Assembly: GCF_021083305.1 (NCBI RefSeq)
Contig: NZ_JAJFAY010000004.1
Coordinates: 248,001-312,000 of the forward strand
DNA: 64,000 bases
From: Haladaptatus sp. DYF46
Lineage (GTDB): Archaea; Halobacteriota; Halobacteria; Halobacteriales; Haladaptataceae
Direction: 5' to 3'
Shown here: piece after piece, positions 1-8,822 of the stretch
How positions within the stretch are numbered: the first letter of the stretch is position 1
How the letters are laid out: every line of letters starts with the position of its first letter
The notes under the pieces: generated by a model
Told to the model about the DNA's origin: nothing
Databases searched by the model: none
What the model saw: only the letters and a program-made list of their open reading frames with translations
Position numbers and translations under genes: made by a program

Positions 1-757
1 CGACCATCACCTTGCCGAACGGCGAGTGGATGATTCGCTGCATGGCGAAGTAGCAGACGAGGACGACGAGGCCGATCATGTAGTAGGACACAGCCGTCTG
101 GCCGAGGTGGACGAATCCGAGCGACACCTCGTCTCCCGTCAGCGCCCCGATGGCGAGGTTCAGCGAATCGACGCCGGGGACGCCGACGTTGAGTCCGTTG
201 GCCCCGTTCAGGAAGATGCCGTCCCGTGGATTCGACCCGACGTAATCCCACCCGCGGACGAAGACGTATAACACCTGGGCGAAGCCGAGGGTTATCATGG
301 CGAAGTAGACGCCCGTCAGGCGGAACGACACGGCCCCGATGGCCAGCGCGAGTACGACGGCCACGAATCCCGCGACGACGAGCGACACCATGAACGGCGT
401 TCCGGCGGGCAGGAGTGGGATTTTGTCGTTCGCCGTGAGAATCACGAAGTACGCGCCGGTCCCGTAGAACGCGGCGTGGCCGAACGAGAGGTAGCCCGTG
501 TAGCCGCTGACGAAGTCGAACGACATGGCGAACAGGCCGAAGTAGAGGACGGGTATCATCGTCTCCACGCGCGGGAGGAGCGTCGCCGCCTCCGTCCCGA
601 ACGGCGAGTTCACGAGCAAGTGATGCAGACCGGGGTACGCGGCGAGGAAGGAGATGACCACGAGGTGGACGATATGATCGCGGACGTACTCCTCGACCCA
701 CGACGCGTCCGTCTCCGAAATCGACCGCCCCGCGTCCGTCCCGGTTTCGGTGCTAAT
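1..757 (-). CDS. livM: Branched-chain amino acid ABC transporter permease LivM (3' end beyond window)
   Basis: Membrane permease that pairs with LivH to form the channel of a HAAT-type importer. The open frame runs off the left edge, so the C-terminus is missing. Visible are a hydrophilic N-terminus (ISTETGTDAGRS...) and then transmembrane segments with the LivM-like stretch FDFVSGYTGYLSFGHAAFYG. No ATG, GTG or TTG lies in frame upstream of the hydrophobic part before a stop. The best start is an ATT at 757-755 that overlaps the livH stop (ATTAG), with a GGAGGTG Shine-Dalgarno about 8 bases ahead. The alternative is GTG near 661, which would begin inside the first membrane helix. Family identity is secure; the start is unusual. 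Confidence 0.85.
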   Translation of the reverse strand, partial: MSTETGTDAGRSISETDASWVEEYVRDHIVHLVVISFLAAYPGLHHLLVNSPFGTEAATLLPRVETMIPVLYFGLFAMSFDFVSGYTGYLSFGHAAFYGTGAYFVILTANDKIPLLPAGTPFMVSLVVAGFVAVVLALAIGAVSFRLTGVYFAMITLGFAQVLYVFVRGWDYVGSNPRDGIFLNGANGLNVGVPGVDSLNLAIGALTGDEVSLGFVHLGQTAVSYYMIGLVVLVCYFAMQRIIHSPFGKVMV

Positions 758-1766
758 GGCCGCCCACCTCCTCGACGCCGAAGAGGCCCTGCGGGCGGAG
801 CACGAGGACGACCACGAGGATGAGGAAGATGGTCATCTCGGGCAGTCCCGCGAAGTCGATGGCGTTGACGAACCACCACGACGTCGTCGCATCGACCATG
901 CCGACGATGAGCGCGGCGACCACGGTCCCTCGGAACGTCCCCAGACCGCCGACGATGACGACGACGAACGCCGGGAGCAGTGCTTCCGAGGCGACCGGAA
1001 CGCTTGCACCCCACTTCGGGTCCCACATCAACAGAACCCCGGCGATTCCGGCCAACCCGGTTCCGAGCGCGAAGACGACGGTGAACACGCGGCGAACGTC
1101 GATGCCGAGCGCCTCCGTCATCTCCGCGTCCTCGCTTCCCGCGCGGATGACGAGACCGTAGCGCGTCCGGGTCAGAAAGGCCCAGATTCCCGCGACGGAG
1201 AGGACGCCGAACGTGATTTCGAACAGCGCGAGGCCGCTCACGGAAATTCCGGCGAGGCCGACCTGCGTGGTCAGGAAGCCGGGCTTCGTCCCGAAGGCGT
1301 CCTGCCACGCGGTCTGGGGTTGCATGCCGTAGAACAGGACGGCGATTCGGACCAGTTCGTTCAGCACGAGCGTCAGTCCGAAGGTGAGGAGGATCTGGTA
1401 CACCGGCGGCCTGTCGTACAGTTTGCGGATCAGGCCGACCTCGACGGCGGTTCCCAGTCCAGCGAGCAGGCCGAAGACGACCACGACGGCCACGAAGAAC
1501 AGGGCCAACTGCGCGATAGAATCCCCTCCGGCGGAGACGAACGCGACCATCACCAATCCGCCGAGGTACGCACCCAGCATGGTTAGCGACCCGTGGGCGA
1601 AGTTCAACACGCCCATTAGGCCAAAGATGAGCGTCAGGCCGCTCGCTATCATCACGTACAGCGCGGCCTTCGCCAATCCCTGAACGAACACCGACGCGAG
1701 CGTCGACGGTCGGAAGAAATCCCCGAGGGAACTCCCGATTCCGGCGAGCGGGACGAGTTCCATCAT
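753..1766 (-). CDS. livH: Branched-chain amino acid ABC transporter permease LivH
   Basis: 337-residue multi-helix permease, the normal LivH length. The GLTLIFGLMGVLNFAHGS region near residues 40-60 is the typical LivH signature, and about eight hydrophobic segments follow. With LivM it forms the membrane channel for branched-chain amino acids or related carboxylates/amides. It starts at ATG 1766, overlapping the livF stop by ATGA, so translation is probably coupled. It is the fourth gene of a five-gene minus-strand operon livK-G-F-H-M. Substrate is inferred from the family only; HAAT systems also carry urea, short amides or aromatic acids. Confidence 0.92.
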   Translation of the reverse strand: MMELVPLAGIGSSLGDFFRPSTLASVFVQGLAKAALYVMIASGLTLIFGLMGVLNFAHGSLTMLGAYLGGLVMVAFVSAGGDSIAQLALFFVAVVVVFGLLAGLGTAVEVGLIRKLYDRPPVYQILLTFGLTLVLNELVRIAVLFYGMQPQTAWQDAFGTKPGFLTTQVGLAGISVSGLALFEITFGVLSVAGIWAFLTRTRYGLVIRAGSEDAEMTEALGIDVRRVFTVVFALGTGLAGIAGVLLMWDPKWGASVPVASEALLPAFVVVIVGGLGTFRGTVVAALIVGMVDATTSWWFVNAIDFAGLPEMTIFLILVVVLVLRPQGLFGVEEVGGH

Positions 1767-2461
1767 GCCGAGAGATACCTCCTCAGTCGCTCGTCGTCCG
1801 TCGACACCTCGTTCGCATCACCCTGTTCGACCACGCGACCGGTATCGAGCACGTAGAACCTGTCCGCGAGGTCGAGCGCGAGCGGAAGGTTCTGTTCGAC
1901 CAGCAACAGCGTGGTGTCGGTCGCCGCTTCGGAAAGCGCTTCGGCGACCGCTTCGACGATGAGCGGGGCCAGTCCCTCGCTCGGTTCGTCCACCAACAGG
2001 AGGTCGTTCTCCCCGACGAGGCCGCGGACGAGGGCCAACATCTGCTGTTGGCCGCCGCTGAGATTTCCGGCCTCGCGGTCGCGGTGGGCTTCGAGGTTGG
2101 GGAACGTTTCGAACGCGAGCGAGAGCGCATCGGTCACGTCGCTTCCCTTGGGTACCGCGACTCGGACGTTCTCTTCGACCGAGAGTTGCGCGAAGATGCG
2201 TCGCTCCTCGGGAATCCAACCGATTCCCGTCTCCGCGACCTCGTGGGTGCTCTTCCCGACCAGTTCCGTACCGCGGAACCGGACGCTCCCCCGCCGCGGC
2301 GGGGTCAGTTGGAGGATGGTCCGGAGCGTCGTCGTCTTGCCGACGCCGTTTCGGCCGACGAGGGCGACGACTTCGCCCGCATCGATCTCCATCGAGACGC
2401 CCTCCAGGACGTGACTCTCGCCGTAGTAGGTGTGTGCGTCCTCGACCGTGAGGAGGCTCAT
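1763..2461 (-). CDS. livF: Branched-chain amino acid ABC transporter ATP-binding protein LivF
   Basis: 232-residue ABC ATPase. Walker A is GRNGVGKTT (near residue 38), the signature is NLSGGQQQML and Walker B is LLLVDEPSEGLAP. Length and the EPSEGLAP signature fit LivF rather than LivG. The start chosen is ATG 2461 (MSLLTVEDAH), which overlaps the livG stop by ATGA; the longer frame upstream is only an out-of-frame extension inside livG. It supplies energy to the importer together with LivG. Confidence 0.93.
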   Translation of the reverse strand: MSLLTVEDAHTYYGESHVLEGVSMEIDAGEVVALVGRNGVGKTTTLRTILQLTPPRRGSVRFRGTELVGKSTHEVAETGIGWIPEERRIFAQLSVEENVRVAVPKGSDVTDALSLAFETFPNLEAHRDREAGNLSGGQQQMLALVRGLVGENDLLLVDEPSEGLAPLIVEAVAEALSEAATDTTLLLVEQNLPLALDLADRFYVLDTGRVVEQGDANEVSTDDERLRRYLSA

Positions 2462-3225
2462 GCGATTCCCTCCGCCGTCTCGTAGCCGCCGAGGTACGCC
2501 TTCTGGACGCGTTGATCGTCGCGCACCGACTCGGGCGTGTCGTCGGCGATGACCGACCCTTGATTCAACACGACGATGCGGTCGCTGACGCGCATCACGA
2601 TGTCCATGTTGTGTTCGACCAGCAGGACGGCGTGGTCCTCCGCCACGTCCTCGATGAGGTCGATTATCGTTCCGACGCTCTCGGAGGAGACGCCCGCGTT
2701 CGGTTCGTCCAGCAGGAGGACGTCCGGATCGCCCGCGAGCGCGATGGCGACTTCCAGTTGACGCGCCTGCCCGTGGCTCAGGTTCCCCGCCGTCGTTTCG
2801 GCGAAGTCGCCGAGTTCGACGCGTTCCAGAATCGCGTGGGCCTCCTCGATGTGTTCGGGAAATGCGCCCGCGTTCCGAATCGGATTGGCCGACCCCGCTC
2901 CGTGTGCTTGCACCGCGACGCGAACGTTTTCGAGGACGGAACTCGTCGGAAAGACGTTCGTTATCTGGTACGAGCGGTGAAGGCCCAACCGCGCCGTCTC
3001 GTGCGGTTCCGTCCCCGTGATGTCCCGCCACGACCCGTTCGTTCGAAATTCGATTCGGCCTTCGCTCGGCGCGAGCACGCCGGTCAGCAGGTTGAAAAAC
3101 GTCGTCTTGCCCGCCCCGTTCGGCCCGATGAGCGAACACAGTTCCCCCTCGCCGAGCGAGAAATCCACGTCATCGACGGCGACCAAGCCGCCGAACCGCC
3201 GTGTCAGCCCCGTGGTTCGGAGCAT
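2458..3225 (-). CDS. livG: Branched-chain amino acid ABC transporter ATP-binding protein LivG
   Basis: 255-residue ABC ATPase with Walker A GPNGAGKTT, signature LSHGQARQLE, Walker B VLLLDEPNAGV and an H-loop region LVEHNMDIVM typical of LivG. The start MLRTTGLTRRFGG at 3225 lies one base after the livK stop, whereas the upstream TTG/ATG candidates would overlap livK. It is the partner ATPase of LivF in the operon. Confidence 0.93.
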   Translation of the reverse strand: MLRTTGLTRRFGGLVAVDDVDFSLGEGELCSLIGPNGAGKTTFFNLLTGVLAPSEGRIEFRTNGSWRDITGTEPHETARLGLHRSYQITNVFPTSSVLENVRVAVQAHGAGSANPIRNAGAFPEHIEEAHAILERVELGDFAETTAGNLSHGQARQLEVAIALAGDPDVLLLDEPNAGVSSESVGTIIDLIEDVAEDHAVLLVEHNMDIVMRVSDRIVVLNQGSVIADDTPESVRDDQRVQKAYLGGYETAEGIA

Positions 3226-3226
3226 G

Positions 3227-4651
3227 TTAGAGCGAACAGGACATTCCGGCGGCATCCTTCGGAATGGTCGCCTGTTTCCCCTCGATGGTGGCGAGGGGCT
3301 TGCCGGGCATGACGGCGGCGTCCCAGCTATCCGCCCACTCGTCCGTCGTCGGGTCGAGGTTGGCGACGGTCATCGCCGACCGAGCCTGATTGTTGTACTT
3401 CTGGAAGACGTAGCCGTCTTCGCCTTTGGGCGTGTCTTTGACCGCCATTCCGCGCATGGCTTCCGCGATGTCGGTCCCCTTCGTGGAACCGCTTTGGTGG
3501 ACGCCCTGCACGATGGCCGACGCGGCGGTGAAGGTGCCCGAGGTGAACAGGTCCGGCACCACGCCGTAGGCCTTGGTGTACGAATCGACGAACGAGGAGT
3601 TGATGTCGTTGTCGTACTGGTTCCAGTGATAACGGGTCGTGAACGGCCCGAGTTTCGCGTTCTCGATTTTCTCCTTCGTCAGCGGTTTGCCGAGGACCTT
3701 CCGCATCGTCTGGCCGACGACCTTGTTCGTGATTCGGGTCGCAAGCCCGCCGAAGACGCGGTAGTCGTAGTCCCCGGAGAGGTATTCGGTGAACAGGTTC
3801 GGGAGGGTGGCGACGGTGAATCCGCCGACGATACCCTGTGCGCCCGCCCCCTGTGCCTTGTCGAGCAGTCCCTTCCACTCCGAGTGTTCCTGCGGAACGA
3901 ACTTCTTGCCGACGATTTCGACGCCTTCGTCCTTGAGCACCTGCTCGTAGTTGTTGACGACGGCCTTGCCGAAACTGTAGTCGGCCCCGAACAGGTACAC
4001 CTTCTTCACGTCGGTTTCCTTGGCGACGTATTTCCCGCCGCTCCGGGCGTCCATCGCCGTGTTCTCGCTCGCACGGAACACGAGGTCGTTGCACGTCTCG
4101 CCGTCTGAGGTGATGGACGCCGAGGCGGCCGGTCCGGCGACGTACGGCACGCCGCTCGTCTTGGCCACCGTCTTGATGACCGTCGTCGCCGAGGACGACG
4201 ACGCACAGCCGAAGAGCATGTCGACCTTTTGATCAGTCACGAGGTTCGTCGCCAGTTTCTTGGCCTTGCTCTGGGAGAACCCGGTGTCCCGGACGTACAG
4301 TTCGAAGTCCGTGTCACCGACCGAGACGACCGTCTTTCCGCTCTTGACGCCCGTCTTCGGTTCGGCGTCGGCCTTGTACGCTAATCCCGAAAGGAAGCCC
4401 CACAGGCTCTGTTGCCCGTAGTATTTGAGACTCCCCGAAATCGGTTGCAAGACGCCGATTTTGACCGTGCCCGATACGTTCTTCGTCGTCTTCGTCATGC
4501 CGCCCGTTCCATTATCGTTCTTCGAATTCGTGTCGCCCGTTGTATCGTTTGTGCCATCGTTTCCGTCACCCGTACATCCGGCCAGTCCGGCCACGCCGAC
4601 CGCTCCCGCCGACGTGAGGACGTTGCGCCGCGTCAGTCTCCGGTTCGTCAT
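3227..4651 (-). CDS. livK: Branched-chain amino acid ABC transporter substrate-binding lipoprotein LivK
   Basis: 474-residue periplasmic-binding fold type I receptor. The start at 4651 puts the twin-arginine motif TRRNVLTS and lipobox LAGC at the very N-terminus, so it is a Tat-exported lipoprotein; the longer reading (to 4735) would bury the signal. A Thr/Asn/Gly-rich linker follows, then the mature domain beginning KIGVLQPISGSLKYYGQQS. It is first in the liv operon. Upstream it is divergent from the SDR gene at 4773, and the spacer holds two copies of a palindromic motif (4692-4705, 4723-4736). Confidence 0.92.
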   Translation of the reverse strand: MTNRRLTRRNVLTSAGAVGVAGLAGCTGDGNDGTNDTTGDTNSKNDNGTGGMTKTTKNVSGTVKIGVLQPISGSLKYYGQQSLWGFLSGLAYKADAEPKTGVKSGKTVVSVGDTDFELYVRDTGFSQSKAKKLATNLVTDQKVDMLFGCASSSSATTVIKTVAKTSGVPYVAGPAASASITSDGETCNDLVFRASENTAMDARSGGKYVAKETDVKKVYLFGADYSFGKAVVNNYEQVLKDEGVEIVGKKFVPQEHSEWKGLLDKAQGAGAQGIVGGFTVATLPNLFTEYLSGDYDYRVFGGLATRITNKVVGQTMRKVLGKPLTKEKIENAKLGPFTTRYHWNQYDNDINSSFVDSYTKAYGVVPDLFTSGTFTAASAIVQGVHQSGSTKGTDIAEAMRGMAVKDTPKGEDGYVFQKYNNQARSAMTVANLDPTTDEWADSWDAAVMPGKPLATIEGKQATIPKDAAGMSCSL

Positions 4652-4691
4652 ACCACCTATACCGGGAGTTACGAGCGGCAAATACTGCTGG

Positions 4692-4705
4692 GTTAACATG
4701 TGAAC
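4692..4705. promoter_or_regulatory. Putative operator copy 1 (GTTNACATRTNAAC)
   Basis: Sequence GTTAACATGTGAAC is near-palindromic. A 15-base stretch overlapping this site is identical, in reverse complement, to one at 9657-9671 between the alpha/beta hydrolase and maoC genes. It lies about 40 bases upstream of livK. The outer halves of this copy and the next (ATGTGAAC at 4698-4705, GTTCACAT at 4723-4730) also form a perfect 8-bp inverted repeat. Confidence 0.5.
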
Positions 4706-4722
4706 AGATCCCAAATCAGGTG

Positions 4723-4736
4723 GTTCACATATCAAC
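4723..4736. promoter_or_regulatory. Putative operator copy 2 (GTTNACATRTNAAC)
   Basis: Sequence GTTCACATATCAAC, the second copy in the divergent livK/SDR spacer, centred 31 bases from copy 1, i.e. about three helical turns. It is about 37 bases upstream of the SDR start at 4773, so it probably overlaps the promoter of that gene. Confidence 0.45.
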
Positions 4737-4772
4737 CGTGTATTTTTCCTCGCTACCGTTCGGATTTGGATT

Positions 4773-5642
4773 ATGGCAGACGATGCGGCAGACGACGCGA
4801 TAACGCCGCCGACGTTCGACCCGGAGGAGGTACTGCTCGTCGAGGACGATCACTTCAGGCCCGAAAACGTGGCATGCGTCACGGGTGCGGCCTCGGGTAT
4901 CGGACGAGCGACGACGTTCGCGCTCGCCGCGAACGACCTCACGGTGGTCGGGACGGACGTGGACGAGGAGGGATTGGCCGAGACGATCGACCGCGCCGAG
5001 GAGTTGGGACTCGCCGAGAACGTCGAAACGGTCGCGGCAGACCTCACGGACGAGGACGAGATAAATCGGATCGTCTCGCAAGCGGCGGATGCGGGCACGG
5101 TGAAATACCTCGTCAACATCGCCGGACTCCAGCACATCGACCCCGTGGACGAGTTCCCGGCCGAGCAGTTCGACCTGCTCAACGACGTGATGGTCCGCGC
5201 GCCGTTCCTGCTGGCGAAAGCCTGCCTCCCCCACATGCGGGAAAGCGACGACGGAACGGGCTGTATCGGCAACATGGCGTCCGTTCACGGTCACTACACG
5301 ACTTCGGATAAGGTCGCCTACAACGTCTCGAAGTTCGGCCTTCGCGGCCTCACGCAGTCGATCGCGGCGGAGGGCGACGGCGACGTTCGGGCCTTCTCGG
5401 TCAGCACGGGGTACGTGAAGACGCCGCTCGTGACGAACCAGATTCCCGACACCGCCGAACAGCGGGGCATTTCGATCGACGAAGTCGTCGAAGACGTGAT
5501 GCTCGGACAGGCGCGCACGAAGGAGATGATGACGCCGCAGGACGTGGCGAACCTGTTCGTCTTCGGTTTCTCCAAACACGCGAAACACCTGAACGGCGGC
5601 GACCTGCTGTTCGACGGCGGCATGACGCTCACCTACGATTGA
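4773..5642 (+). CDS. SDR-family 3-hydroxybutyrate dehydrogenase-like oxidoreductase
   Basis: 289-residue short-chain dehydrogenase. The cofactor motif TGAASGIGRA starts near residue 34, VNIAG is the NNAG-like element, and the catalytic Ser (NMASVHGHY) is followed by YNVSK. The pattern SVHG then YNVSKFGLRGLT resembles D-3-hydroxybutyrate dehydrogenases, which convert 3-hydroxybutyrate to acetoacetate with NAD. About 30 extra acidic residues precede the Rossmann fold. It is divergent from the liv operon, with shared palindromic sites. The SDR call is sure; the substrate is inferred. Confidence 0.8.
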   Translation: MADDAADDAITPPTFDPEEVLLVEDDHFRPENVACVTGAASGIGRATTFALAANDLTVVGTDVDEEGLAETIDRAEELGLAENVETVAADLTDEDEINRIVSQAADAGTVKYLVNIAGLQHIDPVDEFPAEQFDLLNDVMVRAPFLLAKACLPHMRESDDGTGCIGNMASVHGHYTTSDKVAYNVSKFGLRGLTQSIAAEGDGDVRAFSVSTGYVKTPLVTNQIPDTAEQRGISIDEVVEDVMLGQARTKEMMTPQDVANLFVFGFSKHAKHLNGGDLLFDGGMTLTYD

Positions 5643-5740
5643 ACGCTCTCGTCGCCGACACGCGAATTGGAAAAATCGAGACCGCACGTGACCGAGGGCC
5701 GACCGAGTGGTTTGCATCGGCAGACGAACGGAAGCGAAAG

Positions 5741-6442
5741 TCAGTCCAGTAGCTCCAGCGCGTCCACGACGCGCTGAATCATCTTCCGCTGTCCGCGCCG
5801 GAGGTTCTTCGAGACGGCGGGTTTCGAGACACCGAACTCGTCGGCCAACGTTCCGAGCGTGGCCGAGCGCGGGCTTTGGAAGTAGCCGTCCCTGACGGCG
5901 TGTTCGAGCGTCTCGCGCTCCACGTCCGAAAGGTCCCGGCAGCCGTCGATGAGCGTCATCGCGGCCCCCGCGTTCTGTACGAGGTTCTGTAGGTCCGGCA
6001 GGTCGGGCGTCTCGCGCGACACCACGTCAAACTCGTTGTTCCATTCGAGTTCCGAGAGCGCGCCCTCCGCGACGTCCTCGTGGTCGAAGCCGACGTGCCA
6101 GAGTTCGTGGCCGTCCTCGATGTAGAACGGCCCGGTGATGTAGCCGTCGTGGTTGCGGATGGCCTCCATCGCCTCCGTCTGCCCGATTGTGGTGCGGATG
6201 TGCGCGACGTTGTCCCGCTTCGAGAGGAGCGAGCAGTCGTGCATGTTGTCGTGTTCCCGGAGCGCCCGTAGACCGTGTTCGAGTTCCGTTCGGTCGTCAC
6301 CCTCGACGACCAGCCTCGTGTCCAACTCCTCCCTTGCCCGGTCGAAATCCCAGTGAACGGCCGAGTACGCGACGCCGTAGTCGTCGGAGGTGTCGATGAA
6401 CGGGCAGTCGTACTGCTCCATGTCCATCGTGAGGTCTATCAT
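5741..6442 (-). CDS. HTH-10 (Bat-like) transcriptional regulator
   Basis: 233 residues. The C-terminal HTH-10 domain (about 170-230) reads LSDVERETLEHAVRDGYFQSPRSATLGTLADEFGVSKPAVSKNLRRGQRKM. Pfam-type HTH_10 is the DNA-binding part of bacterio-opsin activator homologues and is almost confined to haloarchaea. The N-terminal 150 residues resemble the Bat sensor region found beside HTH_10. No kinase or receiver domain is present. The target is unknown; neighbouring acyl-metabolism genes are plausible. Confidence 0.85.
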   Translation of the reverse strand: MIDLTMDMEQYDCPFIDTSDDYGVAYSAVHWDFDRAREELDTRLVVEGDDRTELEHGLRALREHDNMHDCSLLSKRDNVAHIRTTIGQTEAMEAIRNHDGYITGPFYIEDGHELWHVGFDHEDVAEGALSELEWNNEFDVVSRETPDLPDLQNLVQNAGAAMTLIDGCRDLSDVERETLEHAVRDGYFQSPRSATLGTLADEFGVSKPAVSKNLRRGQRKMIQRVVDALELLD

Positions 6443-6559
6443 TATCGTTCGCCCTGTTACCGCGGAACATACGGAAGACGAGTTAAAATAGTTTCCTTAT
6501 CGCTCGCTGCTGGCTGATTTCTCCCGTCGAAGGGGGGGAAAAGGCGGTGACGCTGGCAG

Positions 6560-6763
6560 TCAGGGACCAGTCGCGTTCTCCTCGTTCCGGCGCAGATACT
6601 GAAAGACGAGTGCGAACGCCAGTCCGCTGAAGGCACCCGTGATCGCGGTGGCAACCAGTGCCTCATCGAAGACGAACACACCGAGTACCCCCCATATCAC
6701 CACCCAAATCACGACCATGATGGCCGAGTAGACCCATGGATTTTCGAGGCTGAGGATATCCAT
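6560..6763 (-). CDS. Small two-helix membrane protein, paralogue A
   Basis: 67 residues from ATG 6763 (MDILSLENPWVYS...). Two hydrophobic segments (about residues 11-31 and 36-56) are followed by a short charged tail. It aligns without gaps to the neighbour at 6889-7092: both have NPxV near residue 9, MVV, a GVxxF element, an A..GA..G pattern in helix 2, and the same total length. Function is not recognised. Confidence 0.65.
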   Translation of the reverse strand: MDILSLENPWVYSAIMVVIWVVIWGVLGVFVFDEALVATAITGAFSGLAFALVFQYLRRNEENATGP

Positions 6764-6888
6764 ACCCGAAATCAGTTTTCCACCGACATATGTGTATTGG
6801 AAATATCGGCGTTCACCGTCCCTCTCGTCGCCGTCGAGTCTTCCGTTCGAAAGGTCGTATGCTGACACTCGACGGAAACTGACCCGAA

Positions 6889-7092
6889 TTACGCGTCGTC
6901 GCGCCACCGTTTCCACCAATGGTCGAAGATGTAGATGAGGGACAGAAAGAACCCGCACCGTGCACCGGACACCGCTTCGTCGGCCGGGCGTTCACCGAAG
7001 AGAAGGACCCCTACGATCACCCACACCACCGCACTGAGGACGACCATTCCCGGTATGAAAACCGACGGGTTTTGCGGGCGTATTTTCCTCAT
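6889..7092 (-). CDS. Small two-helix membrane protein, paralogue B
   Basis: 67 residues (MRKIRPQNPSVFIPG...). It has the same length and helix layout as the protein at 6560-6763, and gap-free alignment keeps NPxV, MVV, GVxxF and the A..GA..G spacing. Its tail is aromatic and basic (DHWWKRWRDDA). The two genes are on one strand 125 bases apart and are best explained by tandem duplication and divergence. Function unknown. Confidence 0.65.
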   Translation of the reverse strand: MRKIRPQNPSVFIPGMVVLSAVVWVIVGVLLFGERPADEAVSGARCGFFLSLIYIFDHWWKRWRDDA

Positions 7093-7181
7093 ACCGTTTT
7101 CATTAATTTCAACCAGCTAATCGGTTCCGGTGCGTTCGAATCCCGAACGGCGTGACCCCTCGCGTATAACGGACAACCTGA

Positions 7182-8822
7182 CTACCGCTCACCGTCACCG
7201 AACTCCGCTTTCACCGCACCTCGGTCGATTTTCGACGGTCCCGATGTCGGCATCTCGTCCACGAACGCGAGGTGACGCGGGCGCTTGAACCGCGCGAGTT
7301 TCCCGTCCAAAAACGCCTCCAAATCCGAAAGTGTCAGCGACTCGTCTCCCTCCACTACCGCCCTCCCGACCTGTCCCCACTTCTCGTCGGGGACGCCGAT
7401 CACGACGACTTCCTCGACTCCGGGATGGTCCGCGATGACGTCCTCGATTTCCGTGGGATAGACGTTCTCGCCGCCGCTGACGTACATGTTCTTCTTGCGG
7501 CCTTCGATGTAGACGTAGCCGTCGTCGTCCACGCGCCCGAGGTCGCCCGTGGACACCCACCCGCCGGAAGACCCGCGTTGTTCGCCTTCCGAACCTCCCC
7601 TCGCTTCGCACGCGGAGAGACCGAACGTCTCGGCGCTCTCCTCCGGATTCCTCCAGTAGCGGTCCGCGGCGTGGGGCGAGGCGAGTTCCAGTTCGCCGAT
7701 TTCGCCCGTCGGAAGCGGTTCGCCCGAATCGTCCACGACGCGGGCATCGACGTGCATCGCGGGGACGCCCACGCTGTCGGACTTCTCGTGTGACCACCCG
7801 TCCGGCAGGGTGAAGTTGTTCGGCCCGCACTCGGTGAGGCCGTAGCCCTGCGAGAGTTCGACGCCGCGGTCCCACCACGCCTCCATCACGGCGTTTCGGC
7901 ACGGCCCGCCGCCGCTCTTGGCGAAGCGGAGCGTCGAGAGGTCGGTATCGGCCCACTCCTCGTGGCGACACATCATCCGTAGGACCGCTGGAACCGCCAC
8001 GAGGACGGTTGCATCCTCCGATTCGACAGTTCGGAGGACCGACTCGGGGTCGAACTCGCGGCCGATGACGACCCGCGCCCCGATGTGAAAGAGCGGAACC
8101 GTGAGGACGTTCCACCCGCCGGTGTGGAACAGCGGGAACACCATCGGCGTCACGTCCTCGGGTCGCAACCCCCACGCCGTAATCGTGTTGAACGAGTTCC
8201 ACAGAATCGACCCGTGGGTGATGACCGTCTCCTTCGGTACGCCCGTCGAACCGCCGGTGTGCAGGAGGAGGTGCGGGTCGTCCATGGACACGTCCGCGGA
8301 TTCGACGGGCGAATCGCCCGCCGGAAGCGCCGTTTTCCACGACTGCCATTTTCGATTCCTCGATTCGGACTCGTCGAGCGAGTCCGAATCGCCCGCTGAC
8401 AGGGAGAGAATCGAACCCTCGAACTCGCGTTCGTCGTGGGACAGCACGTCGGCGGCGAGGTCTGTGAAGGGTTCTTCCACGACGAGGAGTTCCGGTTCGA
8501 CGTCGTTCAGCATCCGCACCAGTTCGTCCGCCGCGAGGCGGTGTGAGAGCGGCGCGAGCACGCCGCCGGTCTTCCCGGTAGCGAAAAAGCAGTCGATAAA
8601 TTCGGGTCGGTTCCGGGAGAGAACGGCGACGCGCTCCCCGTTCGAAACCCCGTATTCGTAGAGGAGACGGGCGGTGCGGTTGGCCCGCCGATTCAGTTCG
8701 CGGTAGGTGTAGCGCTCGCCCGTGGTGGCATCCACCAGTCCCACCGCGTCCGGCGAGAGTCGTGCACGTTTTTCGCTCCACGCGCCGACCCACTCGTACG
8801 GTCGTGTCGGGTGTTCAGGCAT
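7182..8822 (-). CDS. AMP-forming acyl-CoA synthetase / ligase
   Basis: 546-residue ANL-superfamily adenylating enzyme: carboxylic acid + ATP + CoA gives acyl-CoA. The phosphate-binding motif is HTGGSTGVPKE (near 190), A5 is YGLTECGPN, A7/A8 is STGDLGRVDDDGYVYIEGRKKNMYVSGGENVYPTEIED, and the C-terminal lysine is in PTSGPSKIDRG. A Gly/Ser/Glu-rich insertion sits near residues 405-425. It overlaps the alpha/beta hydrolase upstream by 8 bases, so the two form an operon. Chain length cannot be read from sequence. Confidence 0.9.
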   Translation of the reverse strand: MPEHPTRPYEWVGAWSEKRARLSPDAVGLVDATTGERYTYRELNRRANRTARLLYEYGVSNGERVAVLSRNRPEFIDCFFATGKTGGVLAPLSHRLAADELVRMLNDVEPELLVVEEPFTDLAADVLSHDEREFEGSILSLSAGDSDSLDESESRNRKWQSWKTALPAGDSPVESADVSMDDPHLLLHTGGSTGVPKETVITHGSILWNSFNTITAWGLRPEDVTPMVFPLFHTGGWNVLTVPLFHIGARVVIGREFDPESVLRTVESEDATVLVAVPAVLRMMCRHEEWADTDLSTLRFAKSGGGPCRNAVMEAWWDRGVELSQGYGLTECGPNNFTLPDGWSHEKSDSVGVPAMHVDARVVDDSGEPLPTGEIGELELASPHAADRYWRNPEESAETFGLSACEARGGSEGEQRGSSGGWVSTGDLGRVDDDGYVYIEGRKKNMYVSGGENVYPTEIEDVIADHPGVEEVVVIGVPDEKWGQVGRAVVEGDESLTLSDLEAFLDGKLARFKRPRHLAFVDEMPTSGPSKIDRGAVKAEFGDGER

